From Amorphus orientalis (GTDB lineage Bacteria > Pseudomonadota > Alphaproteobacteria > Rhizobiales > Amorphaceae): 64,000 nt of DNA. Under the pieces are notes generated by a model, which was given only the letters and a program-made list of their open reading frames with translations, had not been told where the DNA came from and made no database searches. Location: contig NZ_JAUSUL010000001.1 of the NCBI RefSeq assembly GCF_030814015.1, positions 400,001 through 464,000 of the forward strand. Reading direction: 5' to 3'. The position numbers were made by a program, and so were the translations under genes. Shown in pieces: positions 45,564 through 58,244 of the stretch; position 1 is the first letter of the stretch; each line of letters starts with the position of its first letter.

Positions 45564-46049
45564 ATGATGACATCCTGGCCCGATCTCGACGGCCGGCTCG
45601 ACGGCCGCATCCACCGGCTGCCGATCCGGATCTACTACGCCGACACCGATTTCTCCGGCGTCGTCTATCACGGCACCTACGTACAGTTCTTCGAGCGGGG
45701 CCGGTCCGACTTCCTGCGCCTGATCGGGGTTCACCACCGCGCCATGTCGGAAGGCGCCCACGGGTCGCCCGTGGCGTTCGCGATCCGGCGGATGACCCTC
45801 GACTTCAGGGCGCCGGCCCGGATCGACGACGTGCTGGAGGTGGCAACCCGCCTGACGGGCATGTCCGGCGCCCGGATGACCCTTCTCCAGACGATCCTGC
45901 TGGACGAGGCCGTGCTGGTCTCCGCCGAGGTCGAAGCCGTGCTGATTTCGCCGGAAGGCCGTCCGAGGCGGATCCCCCGGGAGGTCGCCGCCCTGGTCGG
46001 CCCCTATGTCCAGCCGGCGGAGATCTCCGGGCCGGACCCGGAAAATTAA
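45564..46049 (+). CDS. ybgC: Tol-Pal-associated acyl-CoA thioesterase YbgC
   Basis: A 161-residue hot-dog thioesterase, the usual first gene of tol-pal clusters. The catalytic motif YADTDFSGVVYHGTYVQFFE (with the aspartate and histidine) is near residue 25, followed by ERGRSDFLR. It hydrolyses acyl-CoA or acyl-ACP at the cytoplasmic face and may link phospholipid supply to division. The start could be the ATG at 45564 or 45567. About 200 bases separate it from tolQ, so tolQ may have a promoter of its own. Confidence 0.92.
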   Translation: MMTSWPDLDGRLDGRIHRLPIRIYYADTDFSGVVYHGTYVQFFERGRSDFLRLIGVHHRAMSEGAHGSPVAFAIRRMTLDFRAPARIDDVLEVATRLTGMSGARMTLLQTILLDEAVLVSAEVEAVLISPEGRPRRIPREVAALVGPYVQPAEISGPDPEN

Positions 46050-46252
46050 CCGACTGTTCACCATGATCGGCGAAGTGTGATCACGCCCGGATTTCCCGGA
46101 AGAGTCGCAGTTTTGACAAACTCTGGAACGACAGAGGCGCCGACCGGCGGGGGCGTCCCGTACGGGTGATCACCCTGTTCGGTGTCTTTTCTCGCCACTC
46201 AATCGATCCGCATGGCCCCGTATCGGAGGCCGTAGCCAAGTCGGGACGAAGC

Positions 46253-46983
<731 letters not shown>

Positions 46984-46984
<1 letters not shown>

Positions 46985-47430
46985 TGGGTGCCCAGCTCTC
47001 CAGGCCGGCCTCCGGGCGCAGCCGCCGCCGGGCGCCGCGCTACCAGCCGATGAGCGAGATCAACGTGACGCCGTTCGTCGACGTCATGCTGGTGCTGCTT
47101 ATCGTGTTCATGGTGTCGGCGCCGCTCCTGACGGTGGGCGTCCCCATCGATCTGCCGCAATCGCGTGCGAACCCGATGGAAGGTGACACCGAGCCGCTGA
47201 CCGTCTCGGTGACGGCCGACGGCCAGGTGTTCCTCCAGGACAGCGAGATCGCGCTGGACGACCTGGTGCCGCGGCTCACCGCGATCGCGGCGAACGGTTA
47301 CGACGAGCGGATCTACGTGCGCGGCGATCAGGACGCCGGATATGGCGCGATCATGCGCGTGATGGGGCGTCTGAATGCGGCCGGCTTCCGGCGCATCGGT
47401 CTCGTCACCGAGCAGGAACCACAGACCTAG
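46984..47430 (+). CDS. tolR: Tol-Pal system subunit TolR
   Basis: A 148-residue ExbD/TolR protein with one membrane helix (about 28-48). The essential proton-carrying aspartate is in MSEINVTPFVDVMLVLLIVF (FVDV). A basic N-terminal tail (about 1-20) faces the cytoplasm. The periplasmic domain (about 60-148) has the YVRGDQDAGYGAIMRVMGRL segment typical of TolR. It is coupled to tolQ by a one-base overlap. Confidence 0.95.
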
Positions 47431-47501
47431 GGCGGGATCGACCGGTCACTGGCCAACGCCATCCGGACCCCGACTAGCCGAAGGTACAAGACCTCACGAT
47501 C

Positions 47502-48470
47502 ATGCGTGTCGGCCTCATCGTCTCCTTGGCAGCGCACGGCGCCATCCTCCTGTGGAGTGTGGTGGCGTGGCCGGACGCGGAGTCGTTCGCGGCCCGCCCG
47601 ATCGAGGCGCTGCCGGTCGAACTGGTGACGATCGGCGAGGTCACGGACATTTCCCGCGGCTCGCCCACGGCCGAAGTCGAGCCGGAACCGGAGCCCGACC
47701 GCGAGACCGTTGAGAGCGAGGCGGAAGCCGACCAGGCCGGCGAGACGGAGACCCCGTCCGACAGCCCGGCCGAGCGCGAGAACCCGTCTGAGGCGGAATC
47801 GGCGGCTCCCGAGCCCGCCGCCGAGCCGGAGGCGCCGGACACCGAGGCGGCCGAAGCAGAGGCAGAGGCCGAACCGGAGCCGGTTCCCGCGCCGGAGCAG
47901 CAGGCCGAGGCCCAGGCCGAGCCCGAACCCGCGCCCGAACAGGAGCAGGAGACGGAGCCGCAGCCGACGCCGACCACCAACGTGGTGCCGCGCTCGAAAC
48001 CGAATCCGCCGCCCCAGCGTTCCCAGCCGAACCAGGCGACGGCGAGCCGGTCCCAGGAGAGCTTCGACGCGGACCGGATCTCGTCGCTTCTGAACAAGGT
48101 GGAGCCGTCAGGCGGCGGCACCGGACAGTCCCAGGCCTCGGCCGGCATCCGCTCCGGGGGAACCGATGCACGCATGACGATGACCGAGCTCGACGCGCTC
48201 CGCTCGCAGATCCAGCAGTGCTGGAACCCGCCGATCGGCGCGCGCGGCGCGGACGACCTTCTGGTCCGGGTCGAGATGCGGCTCAATCCGGACGGCAGCG
48301 TCGTGGGCTCGCCCGAGGTGCTGAACTCCAGCGCCAACCCCTTCTTCCAGGCCGCCGCCGACAGTGCGCGGCGCGCCGTCCTGCGGTGCCAGCCCTACAA
48401 CCTGCCCGCAGAGAAGTACGAGACCTGGCGCCAAGTGCGCGTCACCTTCGATCCGAGAGATCTTTTCTGA
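47502..48470 (+). CDS. tolA: Tol-Pal system spanning protein TolA
   Basis: A 322-residue protein with one N-terminal membrane helix (about 5-22), a long periplasmic stalk and a C-terminal domain. The stalk (about 45-170) is extremely rich in Glu, Pro and Ala (PEPEPD and [17 protein letters not shown]-type runs) rather than the Ala/Lys/Glu helix of E. coli TolA. The C-terminal domain (about 220-322) has the pattern [14 protein letters not shown], then [13 protein letters not shown] and [14 protein letters not shown], with paired cysteines as in TolA domain III. Neighbouring tolQR and tolB confirm identity. Confidence 0.9.
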   Translation: MRVGLIVSLAAHGAILLWSVVAWPDAESFAARPIEALPVELVTIGEVTDISRGSPTAEVEPEPEPDRETVESEAEADQAGETETPSDSPAERENPSEAESAAPEPAAEPEAPDTEAAEAEAEAEPEPVPAPEQQAEAQAEPEPAPEQEQETEPQPTPTTNVVPRSKPNPPPQRSQPNQATASRSQESFDADRISSLLNKVEPSGGGTGQSQASAGIRSGGTDARMTMTELDALRSQIQQCWNPPIGARGADDLLVRVEMRLNPDGSVVGSPEVLNSSANPFFQAAADSARRAVLRCQPYNLPAEKYETWRQVRVTFDPRDLF

Positions 48471-48517
48471 GGCTGTCGCCCGAAGGCGATGCCCCGACCG
48501 AGAGGATATACCCGCTC

Positions 48518-49876
48518 ATGGCCCTTGACCGTCTGCTTCAGGCCCCCGCCCGGGGGATCGCGATGCCCGGCTGGTTCCGACGCCTCGCCGCGCTTGCAGT
48601 CGCCGTCGTCGGCTTGTCCGCGCCGGCGCAGGCGCTCGTGCAGATCGACATCACCCAGGGGACGATCGAGCCGCTGCCGATCGCGCTGCCGACCTTCGGG
48701 GCGACCGGCGGCGAGGCCGATCTGGCCCGTCAGATCACCGAAGTCATCACCAACGACCTGAAGCGCTCCGGCCTGTTCAAGCCGCTGGATCAGCAGGCCT
48801 TCATCGACCAGAACATCAACGCTGCGTCGGTGCCGAACTTCGCCAACTGGCGGGCGATCGACGCCCAGGCGCTGGTCGCGGGCACCCTGTCGCGGGAAGG
48901 CGACGGCCGCCTCAAGGCGGAGTTCCGGCTGTGGGACGTGTTCGCCGGCGAGCAGATGACCGGCCAGCAGTTCTATACCCAGCCGGACAACTGGCGCCGT
49001 CTCGCCCACATCATCGCCGATTCCATCTACGAGCGGCTGACCGGCGAGAAGGGCTATTTCGACACCCGCGTGGTGTTCGTCTCCGAGACCGGTCCGAAGA
49101 ACGACCGCACCAAGCGGCTCGCCATCATGGACCAGGACGGCGCCAATGTGCGCTATCTCACCCGCGGCGACGGACTGGTGCTCACCCCGCGCTTCTCGCC
49201 GTCGAGCCAGGACATCACCTACATGTCCTACGGCGACGCTGGACCCCGGGTGTACCTGCTCAACATCGAGACCGGCGAGCGCGAGATCCTCGGCAACTTC
49301 CCGGGCATGACGTTCGCGCCGCGCTTCTCGCCCGATGGCCGCCAGGTGGTGATGAGCCTGCAGCAGGACGGCAACGCCAACATCTACACCATGGATCTCG
49401 GCTCGCGGCGCACGACGCGGCTGACCAACTCGCCCTCGATCGACACATCGCCGTCCTATTCCCCGGACGGCCGCCAGATCGTGTTCGAATCCGATCGCGG
49501 TGGGTCGCAGCAGCTCTATGTGATGGGGGCGGACGGGTCCGGCGCGAAGCGGATCTCGTTCGGCCAGGGCAGCTACTCCACCCCCGTGTGGTCGCCGCGC
49601 GGCGACCTGATCGCCTTCACCAAGCAGCATGGCGGCCGCTTCGCCATCGGCGTGATGAAGCCGGACGGCTCCAGCGAGCGCATCCTGACCGAGGGCTACC
49701 ACAACGAGGGCCCGACCTGGGCGCCGAACGGCCGCGTGCTGATGTTCTTCCGGGAAACCGGCGGGGCCCAGGGCGGTCCGTCCATGTGGACCGTCGACGT
49801 CACCGGCCAGAACGAGATGCGCGTGCCGACCGACACGTTCGCCTCCGACCCGGCCTGGTCGCCGCTGCTGGACTGA
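48518..49876 (+). CDS. tolB: Tol-Pal system periplasmic beta-propeller TolB
   Basis: A 452-residue exported protein. The signal peptide covers about 1-40 (ending APAQALVQ). An N-terminal alpha/beta domain is followed by a six-bladed propeller (about 190-452) with recurrent blades such as [41 protein letters not shown] and [12 protein letters not shown]. TolB binds Pal and TolA at the outer membrane. The ATG at 48518 follows GAGAGGA; a shorter start at 48563 is possible. The next gene on this strand, pal, is displaced by an inserted oxidoreductase gene. Confidence 0.95.
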   Translation: MALDRLLQAPARGIAMPGWFRRLAALAVAVVGLSAPAQALVQIDITQGTIEPLPIALPTFGATGGEADLARQITEVITNDLKRSGLFKPLDQQAFIDQNINAASVPNFANWRAIDAQALVAGTLSREGDGRLKAEFRLWDVFAGEQMTGQQFYTQPDNWRRLAHIIADSIYERLTGEKGYFDTRVVFVSETGPKNDRTKRLAIMDQDGANVRYLTRGDGLVLTPRFSPSSQDITYMSYGDAGPRVYLLNIETGEREILGNFPGMTFAPRFSPDGRQVVMSLQQDGNANIYTMDLGSRRTTRLTNSPSIDTSPSYSPDGRQIVFESDRGGSQQLYVMGADGSGAKRISFGQGSYSTPVWSPRGDLIAFTKQHGGRFAIGVMKPDGSSERILTEGYHNEGPTWAPNGRVLMFFRETGGAQGGPSMWTVDVTGQNEMRVPTDTFASDPAWSPLLD

Positions 49877-49888
49877 TAGGCCTTCGAC

Positions 49889-51085
49889 CTAAGCGGGCGG
49901 CCCGAAATGGGCCGTCCAGATGGCGGCCCGTGCCCGGTCCCGCTCTTCATAGAGGGCAAGGGCCCGGTCCAGGTCCGGCGGGTCGCGACCTTCCCGGTCC
50001 TCCGCCAGTTCGGTGATCCGCATGGTGTACCAGGCGGTCACCCCGCCCTCCGGCGGCGATCGGAAGCGCGGAAAGGCGGGCGGGCCAGTCCGCCCCGACC
50101 GCCACTTCTCGGCAAGGTCCGGCTCCAGAACGAAGGCCCGGGCCAGCCCGACCGCATCGACCGCGCCGCTCTCGATCGCCTCCACCGCGTCCTCCATCGT
50201 CTTGAAGCCGCCGGTGGCCATCAGCGGATGCCGGGTCCGCGTCCGGGCGCGGCGGGCGAAGTCGGCGAAATAGGGGCCACCGCCGGCCCGGTCCGACGCC
50301 GATTTCGCGCCGGGAAAATAAGTGCCGCCGCTGATGTCGATCAGGTCGACGGCCCGGCTGTCGAGGGCGGCGACCACGTCGAGCGCCTCGTCCTCCTCCA
50401 GCCCGCCCTCGAGCTGATCGGTGGCGTTGAGCTTCACGATCACCGGATAGTCCGGCCCGACCGCTGTGCGCACCGCGTCGATCACCTCCATCATGAGCCG
50501 GGACCGGTTCTCCAGGCTGCCGCCGTAGTCGTCGTCCCGCCGGTTGAAGAGGGGCGACAGGAACTGGCTGAGCAGGAAGCCGTGGGCGGCATGGACTTCC
50601 ACGCCGGAGAACCCGAGCGCCTTCGCCAACTCCGCCGTCGCCGCGAACCGGGCGGGGAGTGCCGCGATCTCCTGGGACGAAAGGGCACCGCAGCTGAGAC
50701 CGGGCAGATCGAGGGCGCTCGGCCCCTTCGCGGCGCTGATCGGCGGATAGGCCATGGCGCCGGCGTGGCCGAGCTGCAGCCAGAGCCGACACCCGCGGGC
50801 CGTTCCCCGGCGGGCGAGCGCGCGGAACCGGTCGGGATCGGAGCCGGGGGCCAGCACCAGATTGCCGGGTTTTTCGGCAAATCGCGGACTGGCCTGGACC
50901 TCGCCGACCAGCGCGGCGGCGGCACCGCCCTCCGCCCAGCGCTCATAGAGGCGGATCTGGGGATCGGTCGGATTGCCGCGCCCGTCGCCGAGGCTGTCCG
51001 ACATGGCGGCCTTCACCAGCCGGTTCTTGAGAACCTGACCGCAGGGAAGCGTCAGCGGCGTGAACAGGACGTCGGGAGCGGTCAT
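49889..51085 (-). CDS. Old-yellow-enzyme-like NADH:flavin oxidoreductase
   Basis: A 398-residue FMN-dependent TIM-barrel oxidoreductase. Motifs include LTLPCGQVLKNRLVKAAMSD at the N terminus, GRGNPTDPQIRLYERWAEGG, LQLGHAGAMAYP, and GVEVHAAHGFLLSQFLSPLF with the substrate-binding histidines and following NRRDDDYGGSLENRSRLM. It should reduce activated C=C bonds with NAD(P)H; the physiological substrate is unknown. The ATG at 51085 follows GAAGGA; upstream in-frame sequence is discarded. It is oriented opposite to, and placed between, tolB and pal, which are normally adjacent. Confidence 0.9.
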   Translation of the reverse strand: MTAPDVLFTPLTLPCGQVLKNRLVKAAMSDSLGDGRGNPTDPQIRLYERWAEGGAAAALVGEVQASPRFAEKPGNLVLAPGSDPDRFRALARRGTARGCRLWLQLGHAGAMAYPPISAAKGPSALDLPGLSCGALSSQEIAALPARFAATAELAKALGFSGVEVHAAHGFLLSQFLSPLFNRRDDDYGGSLENRSRLMMEVIDAVRTAVGPDYPVIVKLNATDQLEGGLEEDEALDVVAALDSRAVDLIDISGGTYFPGAKSASDRAGGGPYFADFARRARTRTRHPLMATGGFKTMEDAVEAIESGAVDAVGLARAFVLEPDLAEKWRSGRTGPPAFPRFRSPPEGGVTAWYTMRITELAEDREGRDPPDLDRALALYEERDRARAAIWTAHFGPPA

Positions 51086-51364
51086 ATCGGTCCTTCGCGG
51101 GGGCCGGGGGCATTCAACGGCAAAGACCGGCGCGGTTTTTTCCGTTTGGACCATTCAGGCAAGAATTTTGCCACACGACGGCCACGCTGCTATGCCCCAA
51201 GAGCCGGACTGAACGGGGAGAGCGGCCTTTCAACGGGCTTATCGAACCACTACCAATTTCGATCGAATCGTCAGCGTTAACCGTCTTTCGGAACGCCGTA
51301 TTTACCACCGGGCCATAGCGTCCCGCGCGTCATCGCTTGCGCGGCTCGGGGGATTGAGGAGCAA

Positions 51365-51853
51365 ATGGACATGGTCATCAACTCGGGTCTGGCGCGGCTG
51401 AGCCGCGCGGTGCTCGTCTTCCTCATGGTCGGCTTCGTCGCCGCCTGTGCCCAGAAGCAGGAGCAGCTCGACGGGCAGGCGACGCCGGGGTCCGCCCAGG
51501 ACTTCGTCGTCAATGTCGGCGACCGTGTCTATTTCCCGGTCAACAGTTCCGAACTCTCGTCGACGGCCCAAGCGACCCTCGACAAGCAGGCCCAGTGGCT
51601 GCAGCGCTACAACCGCTACACCGTGACCATCGAGGGCCACGCCGACGAGCGCGGCACGCGGGAGTACAACCTGGCGCTCGGCGCCCGCCGCGCCAGCGCG
51701 GTCCGCAACTATCTTGTGGCCCAGGGTGTTGCGCCGAACCGCACCAAGACCATTTCCTACGGCAAGGAGCGCCCGGTTGCGGTCTGCGACAACGAATCCT
51801 GCTGGTCGCAGAACCGCCGCTCGGTCACCGTCCTCGACAACGCCGGCAGCTGA
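51365..51853 (+). CDS. pal: Peptidoglycan-associated lipoprotein Pal
   Basis: A 162-residue outer-membrane lipoprotein. The lipobox is VAAC (about residues 25-28), after which the lipid is attached. The OmpA-like peptidoglycan-binding domain covers about 55-160, with VYFPVNSSELSSTAQATLDK, the key IEGHADERGTREYNLALGAR block and VCDNESCWSQNRRSV. Two ATG codons are possible: the second at 51371 has better spacing (9 bases) from GGAG than 51365 (3 bases). It anchors the outer membrane to peptidoglycan and works with TolB. Confidence 0.95.
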   Translation: MDMVINSGLARLSRAVLVFLMVGFVAACAQKQEQLDGQATPGSAQDFVVNVGDRVYFPVNSSELSSTAQATLDKQAQWLQRYNRYTVTIEGHADERGTREYNLALGARRASAVRNYLVAQGVAPNRTKTISYGKERPVAVCDNESCWSQNRRSVTVLDNAGS

Positions 51854-51855
51854 TA

Positions 51856-51898
51856 GCGGCCGGCCGCGTCTCCGGCCGCCGCGACGCTTTGGCGGCCG
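51856..51898 (+). other. Two mutually exclusive hairpins after pal
   Basis: GCGGCCGG (51856-51863) pairs with CCGGCCGC (51872-51879). The latter region, as CGGCCGCC (51873-51880), can instead pair with GGCGGCCG (51891-51898). Only one can form at a time. There is no T run. It may dampen read-through from pal to cpoB. Confidence 0.55.
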
Positions 51899-52005
51899 GC
51901 GGAGTTGGCGTATGGTCCCGCCCGATCGCAGGCGGGGCCGGCTGCCGACGGTGTCGACGCTGAGGCCAAACGGCGCCCGATCGATCGCCATCGGGGGAAT
52001 TGAAG

Positions 52006-52911
52006 ATGCGGATCACATCCAGACGCCTCCTCGCTGCCGTCGTCGCAGCCGGGATGGGATTTGCCCCGGCCGGACCGGCGCTCGCCCTGTCGGACGGTCT
52101 CGTCCGGCCGGTCCAGTTCGGGTTCGGCAACAACCGGCAGCAGGCCGACGCCCAGGTCAGGATCGGCCAGCTGGAGGAACAGCTGCGGCGGATGAACGGC
52201 CAAATCGAGCAGCTCTCGCATCAGTTGCGGCAGATGCAGGACCAGATGCAGCGCATGCAGGAGGACACCGAGTACCGCCTGCAGCAGTTGGAGGGCGGCC
52301 AGCCGCGCCGCCAGAACCTGGAACAGCCGGCGACCGGGCCCGCGCCCCAGCGCGATGCCAATGCCGGCGATCCGGCAACCACCGGGTCCACCGGCTCGAT
52401 CGGTGACGGCGGTCCGCTCGACCTGTCTGCGCTTGCCCGGGGCGACGCGATCGGCAGCGCCATCGAGCAGTCGGCGCCGTCGCTGTCGACGTCTCCCTCC
52501 CCCTCGCAGGACAGCCGGCCGAGCTCGGCGGCGACCGAGACCTACGAGGCGGCCTACGACTACATCCTCGCCGGCGACTATGCCGGCGCCGAGGCGGCGT
52601 TCCGCTCCTTCCTGCAGCTTTATCCGAACGATCCGCGCGCTGGCGACGCCCAGTTCTGGATCGGGGAATCGCTGCTCCAGTCCGGCCAGCACCGGCAGGC
52701 CGCAGAAGCCTTCCTGAAGAGCTACACGGACCATCCCGACAGCGACAAGGCGCCCGACAGCCTCTTGAAGCTCGGCATGGCGCTGTCCGGCATGGGCGAG
52801 GGCCAGGCGGCCTGCTCGTCCTTCTCCGAGCTTCTGTCCAGCTATCCGAGCGCGGATCCGTCGCTTCTCGACCGGGCGCGCCAGGAGCGCCAGCGTGCCG
52901 GCTGCGCCTGA
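52006..52911 (+). CDS. cpoB: Cell-division coordinator CpoB (YbgF)
   Basis: A 301-residue periplasmic protein. A signal peptide (about 1-28, ending ALALSDG) is followed by a trimerising coiled coil (about 45-95: QLEEQLRRMNGQIEQLSHQL, then RQMQDQMQRMQED). A Ser/Pro-rich linker follows, then a TPR-like domain (about 175-300) with YEAAYDYILAGDYAGAEAAF and FWIGESLLQSGQHRQAAEAF. CpoB links Tol energy use with PBP1B at the septum. The ATG at 52006 follows GGGGGAA. Its end overlaps tilS by 17 bases. Confidence 0.92.
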   Translation: MRITSRRLLAAVVAAGMGFAPAGPALALSDGLVRPVQFGFGNNRQQADAQVRIGQLEEQLRRMNGQIEQLSHQLRQMQDQMQRMQEDTEYRLQQLEGGQPRRQNLEQPATGPAPQRDANAGDPATTGSTGSIGDGGPLDLSALARGDAIGSAIEQSAPSLSTSPSPSQDSRPSSAATETYEAAYDYILAGDYAGAEAAFRSFLQLYPNDPRAGDAQFWIGESLLQSGQHRQAAEAFLKSYTDHPDSDKAPDSLLKLGMALSGMGEGQAACSSFSELLSSYPSADPSLLDRARQERQRAGCA

Positions 52912-54193
52912 GCCGGTTTCCGTCGACGAAACCGCGCGTGTGTTCGCCGGCCTGACGCCGCACGAGCGGATCGTGCTGGCCGTCTCCGGCGGCTCGGACT
53001 CCATGGCCCTGATGGCGCTCTACGGGCGTCATCGCAGCATCACCCCGGAAGCGCCCGACGCGGTCGTCGTCACCGTCGATCACGATCTGAGAGCCGGCTC
53101 GGCCGAGGACGCAGGGTTCGTCGTCGACGCGGCCGAGCGGCTCGGCTTCTCCGCGATCGTGCGCCGCTGGACGGGCGACAAGCCCGGCTCCGACATTCAG
53201 GCCGCGGCCCGCGAGGCCCGCTACCGGATCCTGAGGGAGGCGGCGAGCGAACAGGGCGCGACGGCCATCCTCACCGCCCACACGCGTGATGACCAGGCGG
53301 AGACCTTCCTGATGCGGCTTGCGCGCGGATCCGGCCTGAAGGGGCTGTCGGCCATGCCCGCCACCCGTGATCTCGGCGGCGTCGAGCTGGTGCGCCCGCT
53401 GCTGGGCGTCGGTCGCGACCGTCTGCGCGCGACGCTGCACGAGGCCGGGATCGGCTTTCGCGACGATCCGTCCAACGGGAACACCCGCTTTGCCCGGGTG
53501 CGGATGCGCGCCCTTATGCCGGCGCTCGCCTCAGAAGGTCTGGATGCCAAACGGCTGGCCGACACCGCGGCCCGGCTCGCCCGCGCCGACCGGGCCGTCG
53601 ATGCCATGGTCGAACGGCTCGCCGCGACCCATGTGGAGGTGCACGAAGGTGGATTCCTGTCGTGTCCCGTCGCGGTGCTCACCGAGGCGGAGGAGGAGGT
53701 CCGGCTGCGCCTTCTCGTCGCGGCGCTCGGCTGGGTCGGCGGTGGCGTCTACGGGCCGCGCCTGGAGGCGGCGGAGCGCGCGATGGCCCGGATCATCGGC
53801 GATCCGGTGGCGCGGATGACGCTGGCCGGCACCCGTCTTGTGCGGCGCCGCGACCGCGTGTTCGTCTTCCGCGAGGCGGGACGGGCCGGTCTGCCGCGCG
53901 ACCATGTGGCGCCCGGCGGCTCGCTGGTCTGGGATGGCCGGTTCCGGATCGCGCTCGCGCCGGACGCGCCGGACGCGGTGACGGTCGCGCCCGTCGGGAC
54001 GGCCTGGCGCAAGCTCGGCGGGCGAGGCTACGATGGCCGTGTGCCTGCGGCCGCGCTCGCGGCGGTCCCCGCGGTCTATGCCGGCGGAGACGAAGCCGTC
54101 GCCGTGCCCGCGTTCGGCCACTTTGCCGATCCACGCTGGGCCGGATCGATCGCCACGGGCTTCGCGTCGCCGCCGCCGGGCCGGCGGCTATAG
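52895..54193 (+). CDS. tilS: tRNA(Ile)-lysidine synthetase TilS
   Basis: A 432-residue enzyme that converts the wobble cytidine of tRNA-Ile(CAU) to lysidine, so that it reads AUA. The PP-loop ATP motif is LAVSGGSDSMALM near residues 28-40. The HTRDDQAETFLMRLARGSG block near 130 and RPLLGVGRDRLRATLHEAGI near 168 are typical. The start is a GTG within the last codons of cpoB, so translation is probably coupled. The C-terminal substrate-binding part (about 250-432) is diverged, as is common. It is essential in most bacteria. Confidence 0.93.
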   Translation: MPAAPEPVSVDETARVFAGLTPHERIVLAVSGGSDSMALMALYGRHRSITPEAPDAVVVTVDHDLRAGSAEDAGFVVDAAERLGFSAIVRRWTGDKPGSDIQAAAREARYRILREAASEQGATAILTAHTRDDQAETFLMRLARGSGLKGLSAMPATRDLGGVELVRPLLGVGRDRLRATLHEAGIGFRDDPSNGNTRFARVRMRALMPALASEGLDAKRLADTAARLARADRAVDAMVERLAATHVEVHEGGFLSCPVAVLTEAEEEVRLRLLVAALGWVGGGVYGPRLEAAERAMARIIGDPVARMTLAGTRLVRRRDRVFVFREAGRAGLPRDHVAPGGSLVWDGRFRIALAPDAPDAVTVAPVGTAWRKLGGRGYDGRVPAAALAAVPAVYAGGDEAVAVPAFGHFADPRWAGSIATGFASPPPGRRL

Positions 54194-54315
54194 ACGGAGC
54201 CGGGGGCGCGCCTATCTTGTCCGAAGATCGTCGGCGATCGGGATCTCGGGGCGTGGTTCGGGGGTTAAGGCTGGACCCCGTGCGGGCATGACGCATCGAT
54301 AAACGGCGATCCGGC

Positions 54316-54344
54316 TTGGCACCGGGCGGCCGGAACCCTATCTT
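54316..54344 (+). promoter_or_regulatory. Promoter for ftsH (sigma-70 or heat-shock type)
   Basis: CTTGGC (54316-54321) and CTATCT (54339-54344) are 17 bases apart, close to the CTTGAC-N17-CTATAT form of alphaproteobacterial promoters and related to the RpoH form. The transcript would have a leader of about 70 bases. A CCGGAA/TTCCGG hairpin (54331-54349) overlaps the -10 region. Confidence 0.6.
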
Positions 54345-54422
54345 CCGGGCTGGTAGGCGGCCGGTCCGGATCTGATCCCAGCCGCGACCTGAAGACTGGC
54401 CGTGGGCTTCGAAAGGGCCGTG

Positions 54423-56363
<1,941 letters not shown>

Positions 56364-56394
56364 GCGGGCTCCACGCGCTACGACATGAAATGCG

Positions 56395-56422
56395 AAAGGC
56401 CGGGTAGAAGCCCGGCCTTTTT
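56395..56422 (+). terminator. Intrinsic terminator after ftsH
   Basis: AAAGGCCGGG (56395-56404) pairs with CCCGGCCTTT (56411-56420) around TAGAAG, followed by further T. It separates ftsH from glmM, which then needs its own promoter in the 180 bases that follow. Confidence 0.92.
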
Positions 56423-56600
56423 CGTTGCGGGTCAGCGCCCGCCGGGCGCCGACTGTCGCCAGACGCGTAACCGTCCTGTAACATTCGCCCACAAATTTTG
56501 AAGCGCGCGGCAAGACATTCGCCGCTCTCTCGCGATATCCATTGCCCCGCCGCCCGATTGGCGCGCCACGTTTCAAGTGGGACACAGGAAGTCTGAGCAT

Positions 56601-57941
56601 ATGCGTACCTACTTCGGCACCGATGGCATTCGCGGACAGGCCAACCGCTGGCCGATGACCCCCGACGTCGCGCTCAAGGTCGGCATGGCGACCGGCCTCG
56701 CGCTCTCCAACGGCGACCAGCAGCACCGGGTGGTGATCGGCAAGGACACGCGGCTGTCCTGCTACATGATCGAGAATGCCCTGGTGGCCGGCTTCACCGC
56801 CGTCGGCGTCGACGTCTTCCTGCTCGGGCCGATGCCGACCCCGGCGGTGGCGATGCTGACGCGGTCGCTGCGGGCCGACATCGGCGTGATGATCTCCGCC
56901 TCCCACAACGCCTTCGACGACAACGGCATCAAGATCTTCGGCCCCGACGGCTACAAGCTCTCCGACAACGCGGAAAAGCAGATCGAGGAGCTGATGCAGC
57001 AGGATCTGTCGCGGCGGCTCGCCACCGGCGCCGATATCGGCCGGGCCCAGCGCCTCGACGGCGTGCACGACCGCTATATCGAGTACATCAAGCGCACCTT
57101 CCCGCGCGAACTCGACCTCGACGGCGTGCGCGTGGTGGTCGATTGCGCCAACGGCGCCGGCTACAAGGTCGCGCCGGAAGTGCTGTGGGAACTCGGTGCC
57201 GAGGTGGTCGCCATCGGCAACCAGCCGAACGGCACCAACATCAACCTGGATTGCGGCTCGACCTCGCTCGCCCAGGTGCGGGCGAAGGTGGCGGAGGTCC
57301 GCGCCGACATCGGCATCGCGCTGGACGGCGACGCCGACCGGCTGATCGTCATCGACGAGAAGGGGCGCCCGGTGGACGGCGACCAGCTTCTGGCGGTGCT
57401 GGGCGCGTCCTGGAAGGACGCCAACCGGCTCGCCGCGCCAGGCGTCGTGGCAACGGTGATGTCGAATCTCGGCCTGGAGCGCTATCTGGACGGGCTCGGC
57501 CTGTCGCTCGCCCGCACCAAGGTCGGCGACCGCTACGTGGTCGAGCACATGCGGGCCAACGGCTACAATCTCGGCGGCGAGCAGTCCGGCCACATCGTGC
57601 TGGCCGACTATTCGACCACCGGCGACGGCCTGCTGGCGGCGCTCGAGATCCTGTCGGTGGTGGCGGCGACGGGCAAGCCGGTGTCGGAGGTCTGCCACCG
57701 CTTCGAGCCGGTGCCGCAGATCCTCAAGAACGTGCGCTACAACGGCGGCAAGCCTCTGGAGGACGAGATCGTCATCAAGGCGATCGACCAGGGCCGCGGC
57801 CGGCTCGGCAACGGCGGCCGGCTGGTGATCCGCCCGTCCGGCACCGAACCGCTGATCCGGGTGATGGGCGAGGGCGACGACGCCATCCTGGTCCAGTCGG
57901 TGGTCGACGACATCGCCACGGCCGTGACCCAGGCGGCGTAG
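56601..57941 (+). CDS. glmM: Phosphoglucosamine mutase GlmM
   Basis: A 446-residue alpha-D-phosphohexomutase that makes glucosamine 1-phosphate for peptidoglycan and lipopolysaccharide precursors. The N terminus [15 protein letters not shown] is diagnostic. The phosphoserine is in [15 protein letters not shown] near residue 102. The metal-binding loop is [13 protein letters not shown] near 243, and the sugar-binding loop is GGEQSGHI near 325. The phosphate-binding [15 protein letters not shown] is near 413. The ATG at 56601 follows AGGAAG. FtsH-GlmM adjacency is common in alphaproteobacteria. Confidence 0.97.
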   Translation: MRTYFGTDGIRGQANRWPMTPDVALKVGMATGLALSNGDQQHRVVIGKDTRLSCYMIENALVAGFTAVGVDVFLLGPMPTPAVAMLTRSLRADIGVMISASHNAFDDNGIKIFGPDGYKLSDNAEKQIEELMQQDLSRRLATGADIGRAQRLDGVHDRYIEYIKRTFPRELDLDGVRVVVDCANGAGYKVAPEVLWELGAEVVAIGNQPNGTNINLDCGSTSLAQVRAKVAEVRADIGIALDGDADRLIVIDEKGRPVDGDQLLAVLGASWKDANRLAAPGVVATVMSNLGLERYLDGLGLSLARTKVGDRYVVEHMRANGYNLGGEQSGHIVLADYSTTGDGLLAALEILSVVAATGKPVSEVCHRFEPVPQILKNVRYNGGKPLEDEIVIKAIDQGRGRLGNGGRLVIRPSGTEPLIRVMGEGDDAILVQSVVDDIATAVTQAA

Positions 57942-57982
57942 CGACGGGTCCACCGGCCTTCCAACCGAGTGCGCCGATCGAT

Positions 57983-58011
57983 CGGCCCGGCAGCCCAGCC
58001 GGGCCGTTTTT
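57983..58011 (+). terminator. Intrinsic terminator after glmM
   Basis: CGGCCCGGC (57983-57991) pairs with GCCGGGCCG (57998-58006) around a short loop, followed by five T. Confidence 0.88.
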
Positions 58012-58069
58012 GCGTCCGGAGCGGTCCGGGTGTCGGCGCCCGTCCGCCGTCGATCCCCGTCCATCGTGG

Positions 58070-58135
58070 TTAACGGACACGGTTAACGCTCGCTTAACGC
58101 CCTCCTCGCCAAAGTGACTGGTGACAGCGCGATTC
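58070..58135 (+). promoter_or_regulatory. CtrA-type TTAA boxes and a GANTC site before the outer-membrane protein gene
   Basis: Three TTAAC boxes start at 58070, 58083 and 58094. The last two form TTAA-N7-TTAAC (58083-58098), the canonical CtrA site. The first two are 13 bases apart, the same pitch as the pair before ccrM. GATTC at 58131-58135 is a CcrM site. The gene start is at 58245, so these sit 110-175 bases upstream, a normal promoter distance. Confidence 0.7.
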
Positions 58136-58244
58136 GGGGATCGCCGCTGGACCCTTTGTTTCGGCGCATGTCCGGACGGCCAACCGGTTTCCGCCTGGCC
58201 TGGACATGCGTCCGGAAACTCCGCCGGTGGGTGAAGGAGGCGTG

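Noticed and set aside
43409-45610. N-terminal extension of the HAD hydrolase to a 1028-residue protein
   Set aside because: The extension runs antisense through mutL and has no domain. The HAD family starts at about 43408, next to a ribosome site.
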